Source: Agarophyton chilense
Lineage: Eukaryota > Rhodophyta > Florideophyceae > Gracilariales > Gracilariaceae
DNA: 64,000 nt
Direction of reading: 5' to 3'
Assembly: GCA_030374765.1 (NCBI GenBank)
Contig: JARGXX010000115.1
Location: 868,001 to 932,000 of the forward strand
Of this stretch, positions 9,847-21,789 are shown piece by piece (within the stretch, counting starts at the first letter, position 1; each line of letters opens with the position of its first letter). A model generated the notes under the pieces. The model saw nothing but the letters and a program-made list of their open reading frames with translations, did no database searches and was not told the DNA's origin. Made by a program: the position numbers and the translations under genes.

Positions 9847-10513
9847 GGTTTGGTCGACTGTGCCCCCAAGCCCTTTGGAGTGTTGGAAATAGTGGAAAAC
9901 AAAAAGTGGATTTAAGCATGGGCACTTTTGGGCACCCTCCGCGGAAAAACGCATATGCGCCTCATCTCAATCTCAACGTGAAACGGCCATCTGATTGGCT
10001 ACTGCAAATGCCCTCATGCAACGCGGTATGGACAAGTGGTCTGGTTCTAATGGGGCGTGTTGGGGCTTCGGCCCAAGTGGAGCGATTTGATTGGACGAGA
10101 GCGCTGAATGAGCACGGGCTATGCAGTTGGAGAGAATGTGCGAATGTGGGCTGGATACGGGGTTTGGCCGTAACAGCCGAATCTGGACTGCGCGGGGTGG
10201 TTGGCACTGGCGCACCACTTTGGATGATTTTTTGAGTTTTTATTTGATATGCTTCATGTTTGAAATTGTTTTGGCGCGCAAGTCCTCGTCGCACAGTGGC
10301 AAGGTGTGAGACGTGGGTGACCCGCCGACGGTCAGCACCGGCGGCGGAAGTGCGTGCGCGGTAGATATAGTTTTCAATGACGGTCGCCAACGATCGAAGT
10401 AAATTGTCAAGGCTGACTACCTTCCTTTGTTTCTCTTCTTTTATTTTTCTCTTCTTCTCGTCTTTTCCCCCTCTTCTTCCTTTTCCTTTACATAACCTGC
10501 GCTCACGTTGTGA
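9841..10513 (+). repeat. Copia-B LTR (+), array unit 1
   Basis: A 673-bp LTR starting TGTTGAGGTTTGG after the purine tract GAGGAGGAG and ending CACGTTGTGA. It abuts A gag directly, showing that the B copy had been inserted in A gag. Confidence 0.92.
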
Positions 10514-12078
10514 ATAAACTGTAGCATTTTCTCATGATCACGCATCTTGGCAGAGAAGAAGGACCGTCGGGCGTTGATTTTGTTGAGCAGAGTCTTGCGT
10601 TGGAACACATCGCAAATGGCTTTCCACATATCGGCAGCGTTGTCGGCGTCCCGCACATGATCTAAATGCTCATCACTGAGTGTGAGACCAATAATAGCTC
10701 TGGCCTTGGCATCTTTCTTTTTCCGAGTCGACAGCTCATCTTCGTCAGAGGGTCTAACAGAGTCGAGGTGGCCGTCAAGATCCTTGAGTGCAAGCAGCAG
10801 CTCAATCTTCTGCTTCCATACGTGGAAGTTATCCTCAACCAGCTTTTCGATTTTCACCCCACTGAACGAATCCATGTTGTGCAAAGTGTCACAAGAGGCC
10901 GAGAGAGATGGCTTGACAGCAACAGACAAGTGAACAACAACAACAGACAACAACAACAAAGTAAAAACAGCAAATAACAAATAATTCTTCAAGATTGAAC
11001 AGACAATAGTCTTCGGGCGCACTGGCAGGGCTTCCTATACCCGCGTCCCTAAAGGTCGGACCCCTGGCCCCCAGAGCTCTTCTGGGTAGATAACGGTTTT
11101 CTGCAGTCTACCTCCTCCCACGTCAAAAAGAGAAGGCGCGTTGCTCCTTACGAGGCTTCCAGAGGATGGTTGATGACCGAAGATATGCCTTCACCAAGTT
11201 GACCCTCTCTGGCCTCTTTCAAGAACTAGCGCGACCTCGAAACCGAAGCTACTACAACACCAAGATACGCTTCTAACGAGCAATCAATGAAGATCGCACG
11301 CGGCCTGATCCTGAAAAGGAGGTCAGCCTTCGAAACGTCGCCTCCCCGCGTACTGCGGATCAAAAGCTCCTTATGGATGCTGTTCACAACAGTCCAAGTG
11401 CCCAACCACAAAGGTCGGGCTCACACACAAAGTCAAACAACCAGCCAAATGCAGTGCGCCACGGCACCCCGTCCACTAATGCACCCGCAAAGTTCAACCA
11501 GATCTTTCGACCGTCACTGTTATCCGCCCTAAAAGGACCAGTGGGGAACCCGCTTGACAGTACACCTGCTTTGGTTCAAGCCGCCAGGCTAACGTCCCCG
11601 AGTACAAGGAATCACCCAAAGTACCTCGGATCAACCGCTCGTCGCACAGGCAAAGATGCAGACCAAACACACAAACACACACGAACGCTGAGCCAAGAAC
11701 TCCAGGCCCAGACTTCAACAAACACGGTCCTCAACCTCTCAGATCAGAACCCGCAAACACGACGCAGGGATCCACAAAACAACGAAAGAGAGGGAGACCA
11801 AACGAAACGGATAGCGATCGACAAACACGGGCAACAACAAGCACCCAAACACAATCACGATAATAACGTCCAACCACTACCACCACAACGCCCTCAGGGA
11901 GGAACGCAAGACCGAAAGAAAATACCAACACCAACCCACGATACGGTCACACACCCGACGAAACGGCTACTACGGCGGAAACGAAGAGAATAGAACAGCG
12001 AAACGGGTGAACGGCGGTGCGGGAGAGCGGCGAGAGACGAACTAGACGGCAGAGGTCAGCGGGGCTGGGCCCATAACC
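10514..12078 (-). mobile_element. Copia-A gag start and leader, array unit 1
   Basis: Read on -: primer site (12065-12078), A leader with the shared hairpin block (about 11000-11080), then the first 120 or so residues of gag from the ATG at 10875. Gag is cut where B was inserted. The antisense strand of the leader carries the recurring open frame at 11373-11993. Confidence 0.88.
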
Positions 12079-12765
12079 TGATGGAAAGAGAAATGCTGAA
12101 GGAAAGGTTGAGGGATGAATGGAAAGTTCGCCAGCTCTGGCTTGGATTTACTTGGAGGCGCTCAAACTTTCACTTATATACTACTTCAAAACGTCAGCTG
12201 TCTAGACTCCAACCCAAAGTAAACCCTAGACTCCAAAGCAGGGACACTCAATACTACCAATCATATTCAAGCATGACATTAACCCTAGTCAATGTTCATT
12301 GCAGCGCACAACAAGGCAATATACAGTGCACAGCCCATAATTACACTGACGTGTGCACAAATTCAATATGCCAGCACACAATACTTGCAATCCGCCTCCA
12401 TACACATTCACGTTCCAGCACAGTACACCAAGTCTCCTGTAATACACATGTCACGTCTCTTCTCCAAGTACATTCGTTACACCTTGTGAGATCTGTTCAT
12501 AGTACACCAGCTGGACATGTTGAACAGCGTGCACAGTAGTACAAGTAGACCACGTACACACGTGTACCACAGACAAACCCAATAGTGCCATACCACTTGT
12601 ACACACCACATTGTATGTGCACATTTGCAGTAGCCAATCACAGCCCGAGTTCACGTTGAGATCCGACTGACACGCATATGCGCTTTTCCAGAGACACCCT
12701 CCAAAACAGCCCATGCTCCCCTGCACTTTTGGTTTTCAGTGACAGCACAGGGTCAACAGCCAACA
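12079..12765 (-). repeat. Copia-A LTR (-), array joint 1/2
   Basis: A 687-bp LTR, same orientation and same two junctions as 7567-8253. Confidence 0.92.
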
Positions 12766-14358
12766 AAAGTCACTACTAGTGATGAGCCCTCACTCAAGGA
12801 GGCAATGTCCGCCAGTGCGGAGGAGCGTACCATGTGGCAAGCAGCCGTCGATGAAGAGTTTTCATCATTGGAGTCGAAGCAAACTTGGAAACCTGATGAC
12901 TCTCCTGCTTCACAACCACTACCAACTCATGTCATACTGAAGGTAAAGCGCAATGCTGATGGGTCAGTTGAACGTTTTAAGGCTCGTGTTGTAGCCGGTG
13001 GAAACCACCAAACATATGGTCAGGACTACATGGAGACTTATGCACCAGTTGTTTCGTTCTCTTTGGTTCGCATATTCTTGTATCTGACGTTATGCTTGCG
13101 CATGTATGTGGTACAGGTGGATGTCAAGACTGCGTTTCTCAATGGCGAACTTGAGGAAGATGTGTGGATCATGTCACCTCGAGGTATACCTGGCGTGACT
13201 TCACGATGCTTCAAATTGCTCAAGGCTATCTATGGACTGAAGCAAGCGCACTTGGCATGGCACAACAAACTATGCGAGGATATGAAAAGCATATGTTTTG
13301 AAGAGTTACCGAGTGCACCTTGCGTGTTTCGCCGCCAAAACGAGAGCAATGAGGATGCGTTCGTGCTAGTTTATGTGGATGACTTGCTAATATTCACAAC
13401 TTCTGCCATGGAACGTGATGCGATTTTAGAGGAGCTTAAGTCGTTTTACGAGCTGCGTGTGGCGGACGAAGTGAACTTGTACCTCGGCGTTGAATTCAAA
13501 TGGACTTTAGATTCAGATGGTCGACCTGTGTCGCTGTATCTTGGTCAGTCACTGTACACGGAAAGCGTGTTGCGCCGTTTCGGGTTTCAGCGATCCAAGC
13601 CGGCATGCACCCCTATGGTAGAATCTTTTTTTACCGGGTGGACATCTGAGAAAGACAAATCCATCCAGGATACTCAGCTGTACCAGCAGATCATTGGATC
13701 GCTTTTGTATTTGGCACTGAGAACTCGGTTGGATATATTAGCACCCGTCCTAATCTTGGCTCGTTTTCAGAAATCGCCCACGGCCTACTGTCACAAGGCA
13801 GCAAAGCGGGTTCTTCGTTACCTTCGCGGTACAACTGAACATGGTGTGCACTATCATTCTGGCAGGGTGAAACTGGAGGCGTACGTTGACTCTGACTACG
13901 CTGCGGACACGCGTGATCGCAAGTCAATGTCTGGTTTCTTAGTGAAGCTTGGCAAAGCGACATGTATGTGGGGCGCAAGAAAACAGGCTTCGGTGGCGTT
14001 GTCTACCGGCGAGGCCGAGTATTATGCTTTGACGCTTGCGTGTCAGGAGGTTATTTGGTTGAAGCGTGTGCTTAAGGAGATTGGATGGAAAGTGCAAGGT
14101 GCTGTGCCCATTCGTTTGGACAACCAGTGCGCCATTGACTGGGCAACTGGTGAACGCTGTCCGTCGGGTCGCGCTAAGCACATTGACGTTAAGTTGCACT
14201 TCGTTCGGGAACTAGTCAAGGATAGTCACATCAATGTGACGTACGTTCCAAGTGAAGACTATGATGCGGACTTCTTAACTAAACCACTTGGCCCAGGTCT
14301 TCACAACAATAACGTGGACCGTGTTGGACTTGGCCGAGCAGTCGAGGAGGAGTGTTGA
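12766..14358 (+). CDS. Copia-B pol, 3' part, array unit 2
   Basis: Near-identical repeat of 8254-9846, with the same reverse transcriptase (YVDDLLIF) and RNase H motifs, the same 5' cut at the A LTR and the same stop inside the B LTR. Open throughout. It differs from unit 1 at very few sites. Confidence 0.91.
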   Translation, partial: KVTTSDEPSLKEAMSASAEERTMWQAAVDEEFSSLESKQTWKPDDSPASQPLPTHVILKVKRNADGSVERFKARVVAGGNHQTYGQDYMETYAPVVSFSLVRIFLYLTLCLRMYVVQVDVKTAFLNGELEEDVWIMSPRGIPGVTSRCFKLLKAIYGLKQAHLAWHNKLCEDMKSICFEELPSAPCVFRRQNESNEDAFVLVYVDDLLIFTTSAMERDAILEELKSFYELRVADEVNLYLGVEFKWTLDSDGRPVSLYLGQSLYTESVLRRFGFQRSKPACTPMVESFFTGWTSEKDKSIQDTQLYQQIIGSLLYLALRTRLDILAPVLILARFQKSPTAYCHKAAKRVLRYLRGTTEHGVHYHSGRVKLEAYVDSDYAADTRDRKSMSGFLVKLGKATCMWGARKQASVALSTGEAEYYALTLACQEVIWLKRVLKEIGWKVQGAVPIRLDNQCAIDWATGERCPSGRAKHIDVKLHFVRELVKDSHINVTYVPSEDYDADFLTKPLGPGLHNNNVDRVGLGRAVEEEC

Positions 14359-15025
14359 GGTTTGGTCGACTGTGCCCCCAAGCCCTTTGGAGTGTTGGAA
14401 ATAGTGGAAAACAAAAAGTGGATTTAAGCATGGGCACTTTTGGGCACCCTCCGCGGAAAAACGCATATGCGCCTCATCTCAATCTCAACGTGAAACGGCC
14501 ATCTGATTGGCTACTGCAAATGCCCTCATGCAACGCGGTATGGACAAGTGGTCTGGTTCTAATGGGGCGTGTTGGGGCTTCGGCCCAAGTGGAGCGATTT
14601 GATTGGACGAGAGCGCTGAATGAGCACGGGCTATGCAGTTGGAGAGAATGTGCGAATGTGGGCTGGATACGGGGTTTGGCCGTAACAGCCGAATCTGGAC
14701 TGCGCGGGGTGGTTGGCACTGGCGCACCACTTTGGATGATTTTTTGAGTTTTTATTTGATATGCTTCATGTTTGAAATTGTTTTGGCGCGCAAGTCCTCG
14801 TCGCACAGTGGCAAGGTGTGAGACGTGGGTGACCCGCCGACGGTCAGCACCGGCGGCGGAAGTGCGTGCGCGGTAGATATAGTTTTCAATGACGGTCGCC
14901 AACGATCGAAGTAAATTGTCAAGGCTGACTACCTTCCTTTGTTTCTCTTCTTTTATTTTTCTCTTCTTCTCGTCTTTTCCCCCTCTTCTTCCTTTTCCTT
15001 TACATAACCTGCGCTCACGTTGTGA
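14353..15025 (+). repeat. Copia-B LTR (+), array unit 2
   Basis: A 673-bp copy of 9841-10513. Confidence 0.92.
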
Positions 15026-16590
15026 ATAAACTGTAGCATTTTCTCATGATCACGCATCTTGGCAGAGAAGAAGGACCGTCGGGCGTTGATTTTGTTGAGC
15101 AGAGTCTTGCGTTGGAACACATCGCAAATGGCTTTCCACATATCGGCAGCGTTGTCGGCGTCCCGCACATGATCTAAATGCTCATCACTGAGTGTGAGAC
15201 CAACAATAGCTCTGGCCTTGGCATCTTTCTTTTTCCGAGTCGACAGCTCATCTTCGTCAGTGGGTCTAACAGAGTCGAGGTGGCCGTCGAGGTCCTTGAT
15301 TGCAAGCAGCAGCTCAATCTTCTGCTTTCATACGTGGAAGTTATCCTCAACCAGCTTTTCGATTTTCACCCCACTGAACGAATCCATGTTGTGCAAAGTG
15401 TCACAAGAGGCCGAGAGAGATGACTTGACAGCAACAGACGAGTGAACAACAACAACAGACAACAACAACAAAGTAAAAACAACAAACAACAAATAATTCT
15501 TCAAGATTGAACAGACAATAGTCTTCGGGCGCACTGGCAGGGCTTCCTATACCCGCGTCCCTAAAGGTCGGACCCCTGGCCCCCAGAGCTCTTCTGGGTA
15601 GATAACGGTTTTCTGCAGTCTACCTCCTCCCACGTCACAAGGAGAAGGCGCGTTGCTCCTTACGAGGCTTCCAGAGGATGGTTGATGACCGAAGATTTGC
15701 CTTCACCAAGTTGACCCTCTCTGGCCTCTTTCAAGAACTAGCGCGACCTCGAAACAGAAGCTACTTCAACACCAAGATACGCTTCTAACGAGCAATCAAT
15801 GAAGATCGCACGCGGCCTGATCCTGAAAAGGAGGTCAGCCTTCGAAACGTCGCCTCCCCGCGTACTGCGGATCAAAAGCTCCTTATGGATGCTGTTCACA
15901 ACAGTCCAAGTGCCCAACCACAAAGGTCGGGCTCACACACAAAGTCAAACAACCAGCCAAATGCAGTGCGCCACGGCACCCCGTCCACAAATGCACCCGC
16001 AAAGTTCAACCAGATCTTTCGACCGTCACTGTTATCCGCCCTAAAAGGACCAGTGGGGAACCCGCTTGACAGTACACCTGCTTTGGTTCAAGCCGCCAGG
16101 CTAACGTCCCCGAGTACAAGGAATCACCCAAAGTACCTCGGATCAACCGCTCGTCGCACAGGCAAAGATGCAGACCAAACACACAAACACACACGAACGC
16201 TGAGCCAAGAACTCCAGGCCCAGACTTCAACAAACACGGTCCTCAACCTCTCAGATCAGAACCCGCAAACACGACGCAGGGATCCACAAAACAACGAAAG
16301 AGAGGGAGACCAAACGAAACGGATAGCGATCGACAAACACGGGCAACAACAAGCACCCAAACACAATCACGATAATAACGTCCAACCACTACCACCACAA
16401 CGCCCTCAGGGAGGAACGCAAGACCGAAAGAAAATACCAACACCAACCCACGATACGGTCACACACCCGACGAAACGGCTACTACGGCGGAAACGAAGAG
16501 AATAGAACAGCGAAACGGGTGAACGGCGGTGCGGGAGAGCGGCGAGAGACGAACTAGACGGCAGAAGTCAGCGGGGCTGGGCCCATAACC
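15026..16590 (-). mobile_element. Copia-A gag start and leader, array unit 2
   Basis: Counterpart of 10514-12078. It shows more differences from unit 1 than the B part does, and its gag piece has about one break. The leader antisense frame is open at 15885-16505. Confidence 0.88.
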
Positions 16591-17277
16591 TGATGGAAAG
16601 AGAAATGCTGAAGGAAAGGTTGAGGGATGAATGGAAAGTTCGCCAGCTCTGGCTTGGATTTACTTGGAGGCGCTCAAACTTTCACTTATATACTACTTCA
16701 AAACGTCAGCTGTCTAGACTCCAACCCAAAGTAAACCCTAGACTCCAAAGCAGGGACACTCAATACTACCAATCATATTCAAGCATGACATTAACCCTAG
16801 TCAATGTTCATTGCAGCGCACAACAAGGCAATATACAGTGCACAGCCCATAATTACACTGACGTGTGCACAAATTCAATATGCCAGCACACAATACTTGC
16901 AATCCGCCTCCATACACATTCACGTTCCAGCACAGTACACCAAGTCTCCTGTAATACACATGTCACGTCTCTTCTCCAAGTACATTCGTTACACCTTGTG
17001 AGATCTGTTCATAGTACACCAGCTGGACATGTTGAACAGCGTGCACAGTAGTACAAGTAGACCACGTACACACGTGTACCACAGACAAACCCAATAGTGC
17101 CATACCACTTGTACACACCACATTGTATGTGCACATTTGCAGTAGCCAATCACAGCCCGAGTTCACGTTGAGATCCGACTGACACGCATATGCGCTTTTC
17201 CAGAGACACCCTCCAAAACAGCCCATGCTCCCCTGCACTTTTGGTTTTCAGTGACAGCACAGGGTCAACAGCCAACA
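16591..17277 (-). repeat. Copia-A LTR (-), array joint 2/3
   Basis: A 687-bp LTR with the array junctions described for 7567-8253. Confidence 0.92.
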
Positions 17278-18870
17278 AAAGTCACTACTAGTGATGAGCC
17301 CTCACTCAAGGAGGCAATGTCCGCCAGTGCGGAGGAGCGTACCATGTGGCAAGCAGCCGTCGATGAAGAGTTTTCATCATTGGAGTCGAAGCAAACTTGG
17401 AAACCTGATGACTCTCCTGCTTCACAACCACTACCAACTCATGTCATACTGAAGGTAAAGCGCAATGCTGATGGGTCAGTTGAACGTTTTAAGGCTCGTG
17501 TTGTAGCCGGTGGAAACCACCAAACATATGGTCAGGACTACATGGAGACTTATGCACCAGTTGTTTCGTTCTCTTTGGTTCGCATATTCTTGTATCTGAC
17601 GTTATGCTTGCGCATGTATGTGGTACAGGTGGATGTCAAGACTGCGTTTCTCAATGGCGAACTTGAGGAAGATGTGTGGATCATGTCACCTCGAGGTATA
17701 CCTGGCGTGACTTCACGATGCTTCAAATTGCTCAAGGCTATCTATGGACTGAAGCAAGCGCACTTGGCATGGCACAACAAACTATGCGAGGATATGAAAA
17801 GCATATGTTTTGAAGAGTTACCGAGTGCACCTTGCGTGTTTCGCCGCCAAAACGAGAGCAATGAGGATGCGTTCGTGCTAGTTTATGTGGATGACTTGCT
17901 AATATTCACAACTTCTGCCATGGAACGTGATGCGATTTTAGAGGAGCTTAAGTCGTTTTACGAGCTGCGTGTGGCGGACGAAGTGAACTTGTACCTCGGC
18001 GTTGAATTCAAATGGACTTTAGATTCAGATGGTCGACCTGTGTCGCTGTATCTTGGTCAGTCACTGTACACGGAAAGCGTGTTGCGCCGTTTCGGGTTTC
18101 AGCGATCCAAGCCGGCATGCACCCCTATGGTAGAATCTTTTTTTACCGGGTGGACATCTGAGAAAGACAAATCCATCCAGGATACTCAGCTGTACCAGCA
18201 GATCATTGGATCGCTTTTGTATTTGGCACTGAGAACTCGGTTGGATATATTAGCACCCGTCCTAATCTTGGCTCGTTTTCAGAAATCGCCCACGGCCTAC
18301 TGTCACAAGGCAGCAAAGCGGGTTCTTCGTTACCTTCGCGGTACAACTGAACATGGTGTGCACTATCATTCTGGCAGGGTGAAACTGGAGGCGTACGTTG
18401 ACTCTGACTACGCTGCGGACACGCGTGATCGCAAGTCAATGTCTGGTTTCTTAGTGAAGCTTGGCAAAGCGACATGTATGTGGGGCGCAAGAAAACAGGC
18501 TTCGGTGGCGTTGTCTACCGGCGAGGCCGAGTATTATGCTTTGACGCTTGCGTGTCAGGAGGTTATTTGGTTGAAGCGTGTGCTTAAGGAGATTGGATGG
18601 AAAGTGCAAGGTGCTGTGCCCATTCGTTTGGACAACCAGTGCGCCATTGACTGGGCAACTGGTGAACGCTGTCCGTCGGGTCGCGCTAAGCACATTGACG
18701 TTAAGTTGCACTTCGTTCGGGAACTAGTCAAGGATAGTCACATCAATGTGACGTACGTTCCAAGTGAAGACTATGATGCGGACTTCTTAACTAAACCACT
18801 TGGCCCAGGTCTTCACAACAATAACGTGGACCGTGTTGGACTTGGCCGAGCAGTCGAGGAGGAGTGTTGA
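17278..18870 (+). CDS. Copia-B pol, 3' part, array unit 3
   Basis: Near-identical repeat of the unit 2 frame (reverse transcriptase and RNase H), open throughout, with the same truncation at the A LTR and the same stop inside the B LTR. Confidence 0.91.
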   Translation, partial: KVTTSDEPSLKEAMSASAEERTMWQAAVDEEFSSLESKQTWKPDDSPASQPLPTHVILKVKRNADGSVERFKARVVAGGNHQTYGQDYMETYAPVVSFSLVRIFLYLTLCLRMYVVQVDVKTAFLNGELEEDVWIMSPRGIPGVTSRCFKLLKAIYGLKQAHLAWHNKLCEDMKSICFEELPSAPCVFRRQNESNEDAFVLVYVDDLLIFTTSAMERDAILEELKSFYELRVADEVNLYLGVEFKWTLDSDGRPVSLYLGQSLYTESVLRRFGFQRSKPACTPMVESFFTGWTSEKDKSIQDTQLYQQIIGSLLYLALRTRLDILAPVLILARFQKSPTAYCHKAAKRVLRYLRGTTEHGVHYHSGRVKLEAYVDSDYAADTRDRKSMSGFLVKLGKATCMWGARKQASVALSTGEAEYYALTLACQEVIWLKRVLKEIGWKVQGAVPIRLDNQCAIDWATGERCPSGRAKHIDVKLHFVRELVKDSHINVTYVPSEDYDADFLTKPLGPGLHNNNVDRVGLGRAVEEEC

Positions 18871-19537
18871 GGTTTGGTCGACTGTGCCCCCAAGCCCTTT
18901 GGAGTGTTGGAAATAGTGGAAAACAAAAAGTGGATTTAAGCATGGGCACTTTTGGGCACCCTCCGCGGAAAAACGCATATGCGCCTCATCTCAATCTCAA
19001 CGTGAAACGGCCATCTGATTGGCTACTGCAAATGCCCTCATGCAACGCGGTATGGACAAGTGGTCTGGTTCTAATGGGGCGTGTTGGGGCTTCGGCCCAA
19101 GTGGAGCGATTTGATTGGACGAGAGCGCTGAATGAGCACGGGCTATGCAGTTGGAGAGAATGTGCGAATGTGGGCTGGATACGGGGTTTGGCCGTAACAG
19201 CCGAATCTGGACTGCGCGGGGTGGTTGGCACTGGCGCACCACTTTGGATGATTTTTTGAGTTTTTATTTGATATGCTTCATGTTTGAAATTGTTTTGGCG
19301 CGCAAGTCCTCGTCGCACAGTGGCAAGGTGTGAGACGTGGGTGACCCGCCGACGGTCAGCACCGGCGGCGGAAGTGCGTGCGCGGTAGATATAGTTTTCA
19401 ATGACGGTCGCCAACGATCGAAGTAAATTGTCAAGGCTGACTACCTTCCTTTGTTTCTCTTCTTTTATTTTTCTCTTCTTCTCGTCTTTTCCCCCTCTTC
19501 TTCCTTTTCCTTTACATAACCTGCGCTCACGTTGTGA
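18865..19537 (+). repeat. Copia-B LTR (+), array unit 3
   Basis: A 673-bp copy of 9841-10513. Confidence 0.92.
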
Positions 19538-21102
19538 ATAAACTGTAGCATTTTCTCATGATCACGCATCTTGGCAGAGAAGAAGGACCGTCGGGCGTTG
19601 ATTTTGTTGAGCAGAGTCTTGCGTTGGAACACATCGCAAATGGCTTTCCACATATCGGCAGCGTTGTCGGCGTCCCGCACATGATCTAAATGCTCATCAC
19701 TGAGTGTGAGACCAACAATAGCTCTGGCCTTGGCATCTTTCTTTTTCCGAGTCGACAGCTCATCTTCGTCAGTGGGTCTAACAGAGTCGAGGTGGCCGTC
19801 GAGGTCCTTGATTGCAAGCAGCAGCTCAATCTTCTGCTTTCATACGTGGAAGTTATCCTCAACCAGCTTTTCGATTTTCACCCCACTGAACGAATCCATG
19901 TTGTGCAAAGTGTCACAAGAGGCCGAGAGAGATGACTTGACAGCAACAGACGAGTGAACAACAACAACAGACAACAACAACAAAGTAAAAACAACAAACA
20001 ACAAATAATTCTTCAAGATTGAACAGACAATAGTCTTCGGGCGCACTGGCAGGGCTTCCTATACCCGCGTCCCTAAAGGTCGGACCCCTGGCCCCCAGAG
20101 CTCTTCTGGGTAGATAACGGTTTTCTGCAGTCTACCTCCTCCCACGTCACAAGGAGAAGGCGCGTTGCTCCTTACGAGGCTTCCAGAGGATGGTTGATGA
20201 CCGAAGATTTGCCTTCACCAAGTTGACCCTCTCTGGCCTCTTTCAAGAACTAGCGCGACCTCGAAACAGAAGCTACTTCAACACCAAGATACGCTTCTAA
20301 CGAGCAATCAATGAAGATCGCACGCGGCCTGATCCTGAAAAGGAGGTCAGCCTTCGAAACGTCGCCTCCCCGCGTACTGCGGATCAAAAGCTCCTTATGG
20401 ATGCTGTTCACAACAGTCCAAGTGCCCAACCACAAAGGTCGGGCTCACACACAAAGTCAAACAACCAGCCAAATGCAGTGCGCCACGGCACCCCGTCCAC
20501 AAATGCACCCGCAAAGTTCAACCAGATCTTTCGACCGTCACTGTTATCCGCCCTAAAAGGACCAGTGGGGAACCCGCTTGACAGTACACCTGCTTTGGTT
20601 CAAGCCGCCAGGCTAACGTCCCCGAGTACAAGGAATCACCCAAAGTACCTCGGATCAACCGCTCGTCGCACAGGCAAAGATGCAGACCAAACACACAAAC
20701 ACACACGAACGCTGAGCCAAGAACTCCAGGCCCAGACTTCAACAAACACGGTCCTCAACCTCTCAGATCAGAACCCGCAAACACGACGCAGGGATCCACA
20801 AAACAACGAAAGAGAGGGAGACCAAACGAAACGGATAGCGATCGACAAACACGGGCAACAACAAGCACCCAAACACAATCACGATAATAACGTCCAACCA
20901 CTACCACCACAACGCCCTCAGGGAGGAACGCAAGACCGAAAGAAAATACCAACACCAACCCACGATACGGTCACACACCCGACGAAACGGCTACTACGGC
21001 GGAAACGAAGAGAATAGAACAGCGAAACGGGTGAACGGCGGTGCGGGAGAGCGGCGAGAGACGAACTAGACGGCAGAAGTCAGCGGGGCTGGGCCCATAA
21101 CC
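19538..21102 (-). mobile_element. Copia-A gag start and leader, array unit 3
   Basis: Counterpart of 15026-16590 and nearly indistinguishable from it. The leader antisense frame is open at 20397-21017. Confidence 0.88.
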
Positions 21103-21789
21103 TGATGGAAAGAGAAATGCTGAAGGAAAGGTTGAGGGATGAATGGAAAGTTCGCCAGCTCTGGCTTGGATTTACTTGGAGGCGCTCAAACTTTCACTTA
21201 TATACTACTTCAAAACGTCAGCTGTCTAGACTCCAACCCAAAGTAAACCCTAGACTCCAAAGCAGGGACACTCAATACTACCAATCATATTCAAGCATGA
21301 CATTAACCCTAGTCAATGTTCATTGCAGCGCACAACAAGGCAATATACAGTGCACAGCCCATAATTACACTGACGTGTGCACAAATTCAATATGCCAGCA
21401 CACAATACTTGCAATCCGCCTCCATACACATTCACGTTCCAGCACAGTACACCAAGTCTCCTGTAATACACATGTCACGTCTCTTCTCCAAGTACATTCG
21501 TTACACCTTGTGAGATCTGTTCATAGTACACCAGCTGGACATGTTGAACAGCGTGCACAGTAGTACAAGTAGACCACGTACACACGTGTACCACAGACAA
21601 ACCCAATAGTGCCATACCACTTGTACACACCACATTGTATGTGCACATTTGCAGTAGCCAATCACAGCCCGAGTTCACGTTGAGATCCGACTGACACGCA
21701 TATGCGCTTTTCCAGAGACACGCTCCAAAACAGCCCATGCTCCCCTGCACTTTTGGTTTTCAGTGACAGCACAGGGTCAACAGCCAACA
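21103..21789 (-). repeat. Copia-A LTR (-), array joint 3/4
   Basis: A 687-bp LTR with the array junctions described for 7567-8253. Confidence 0.92.
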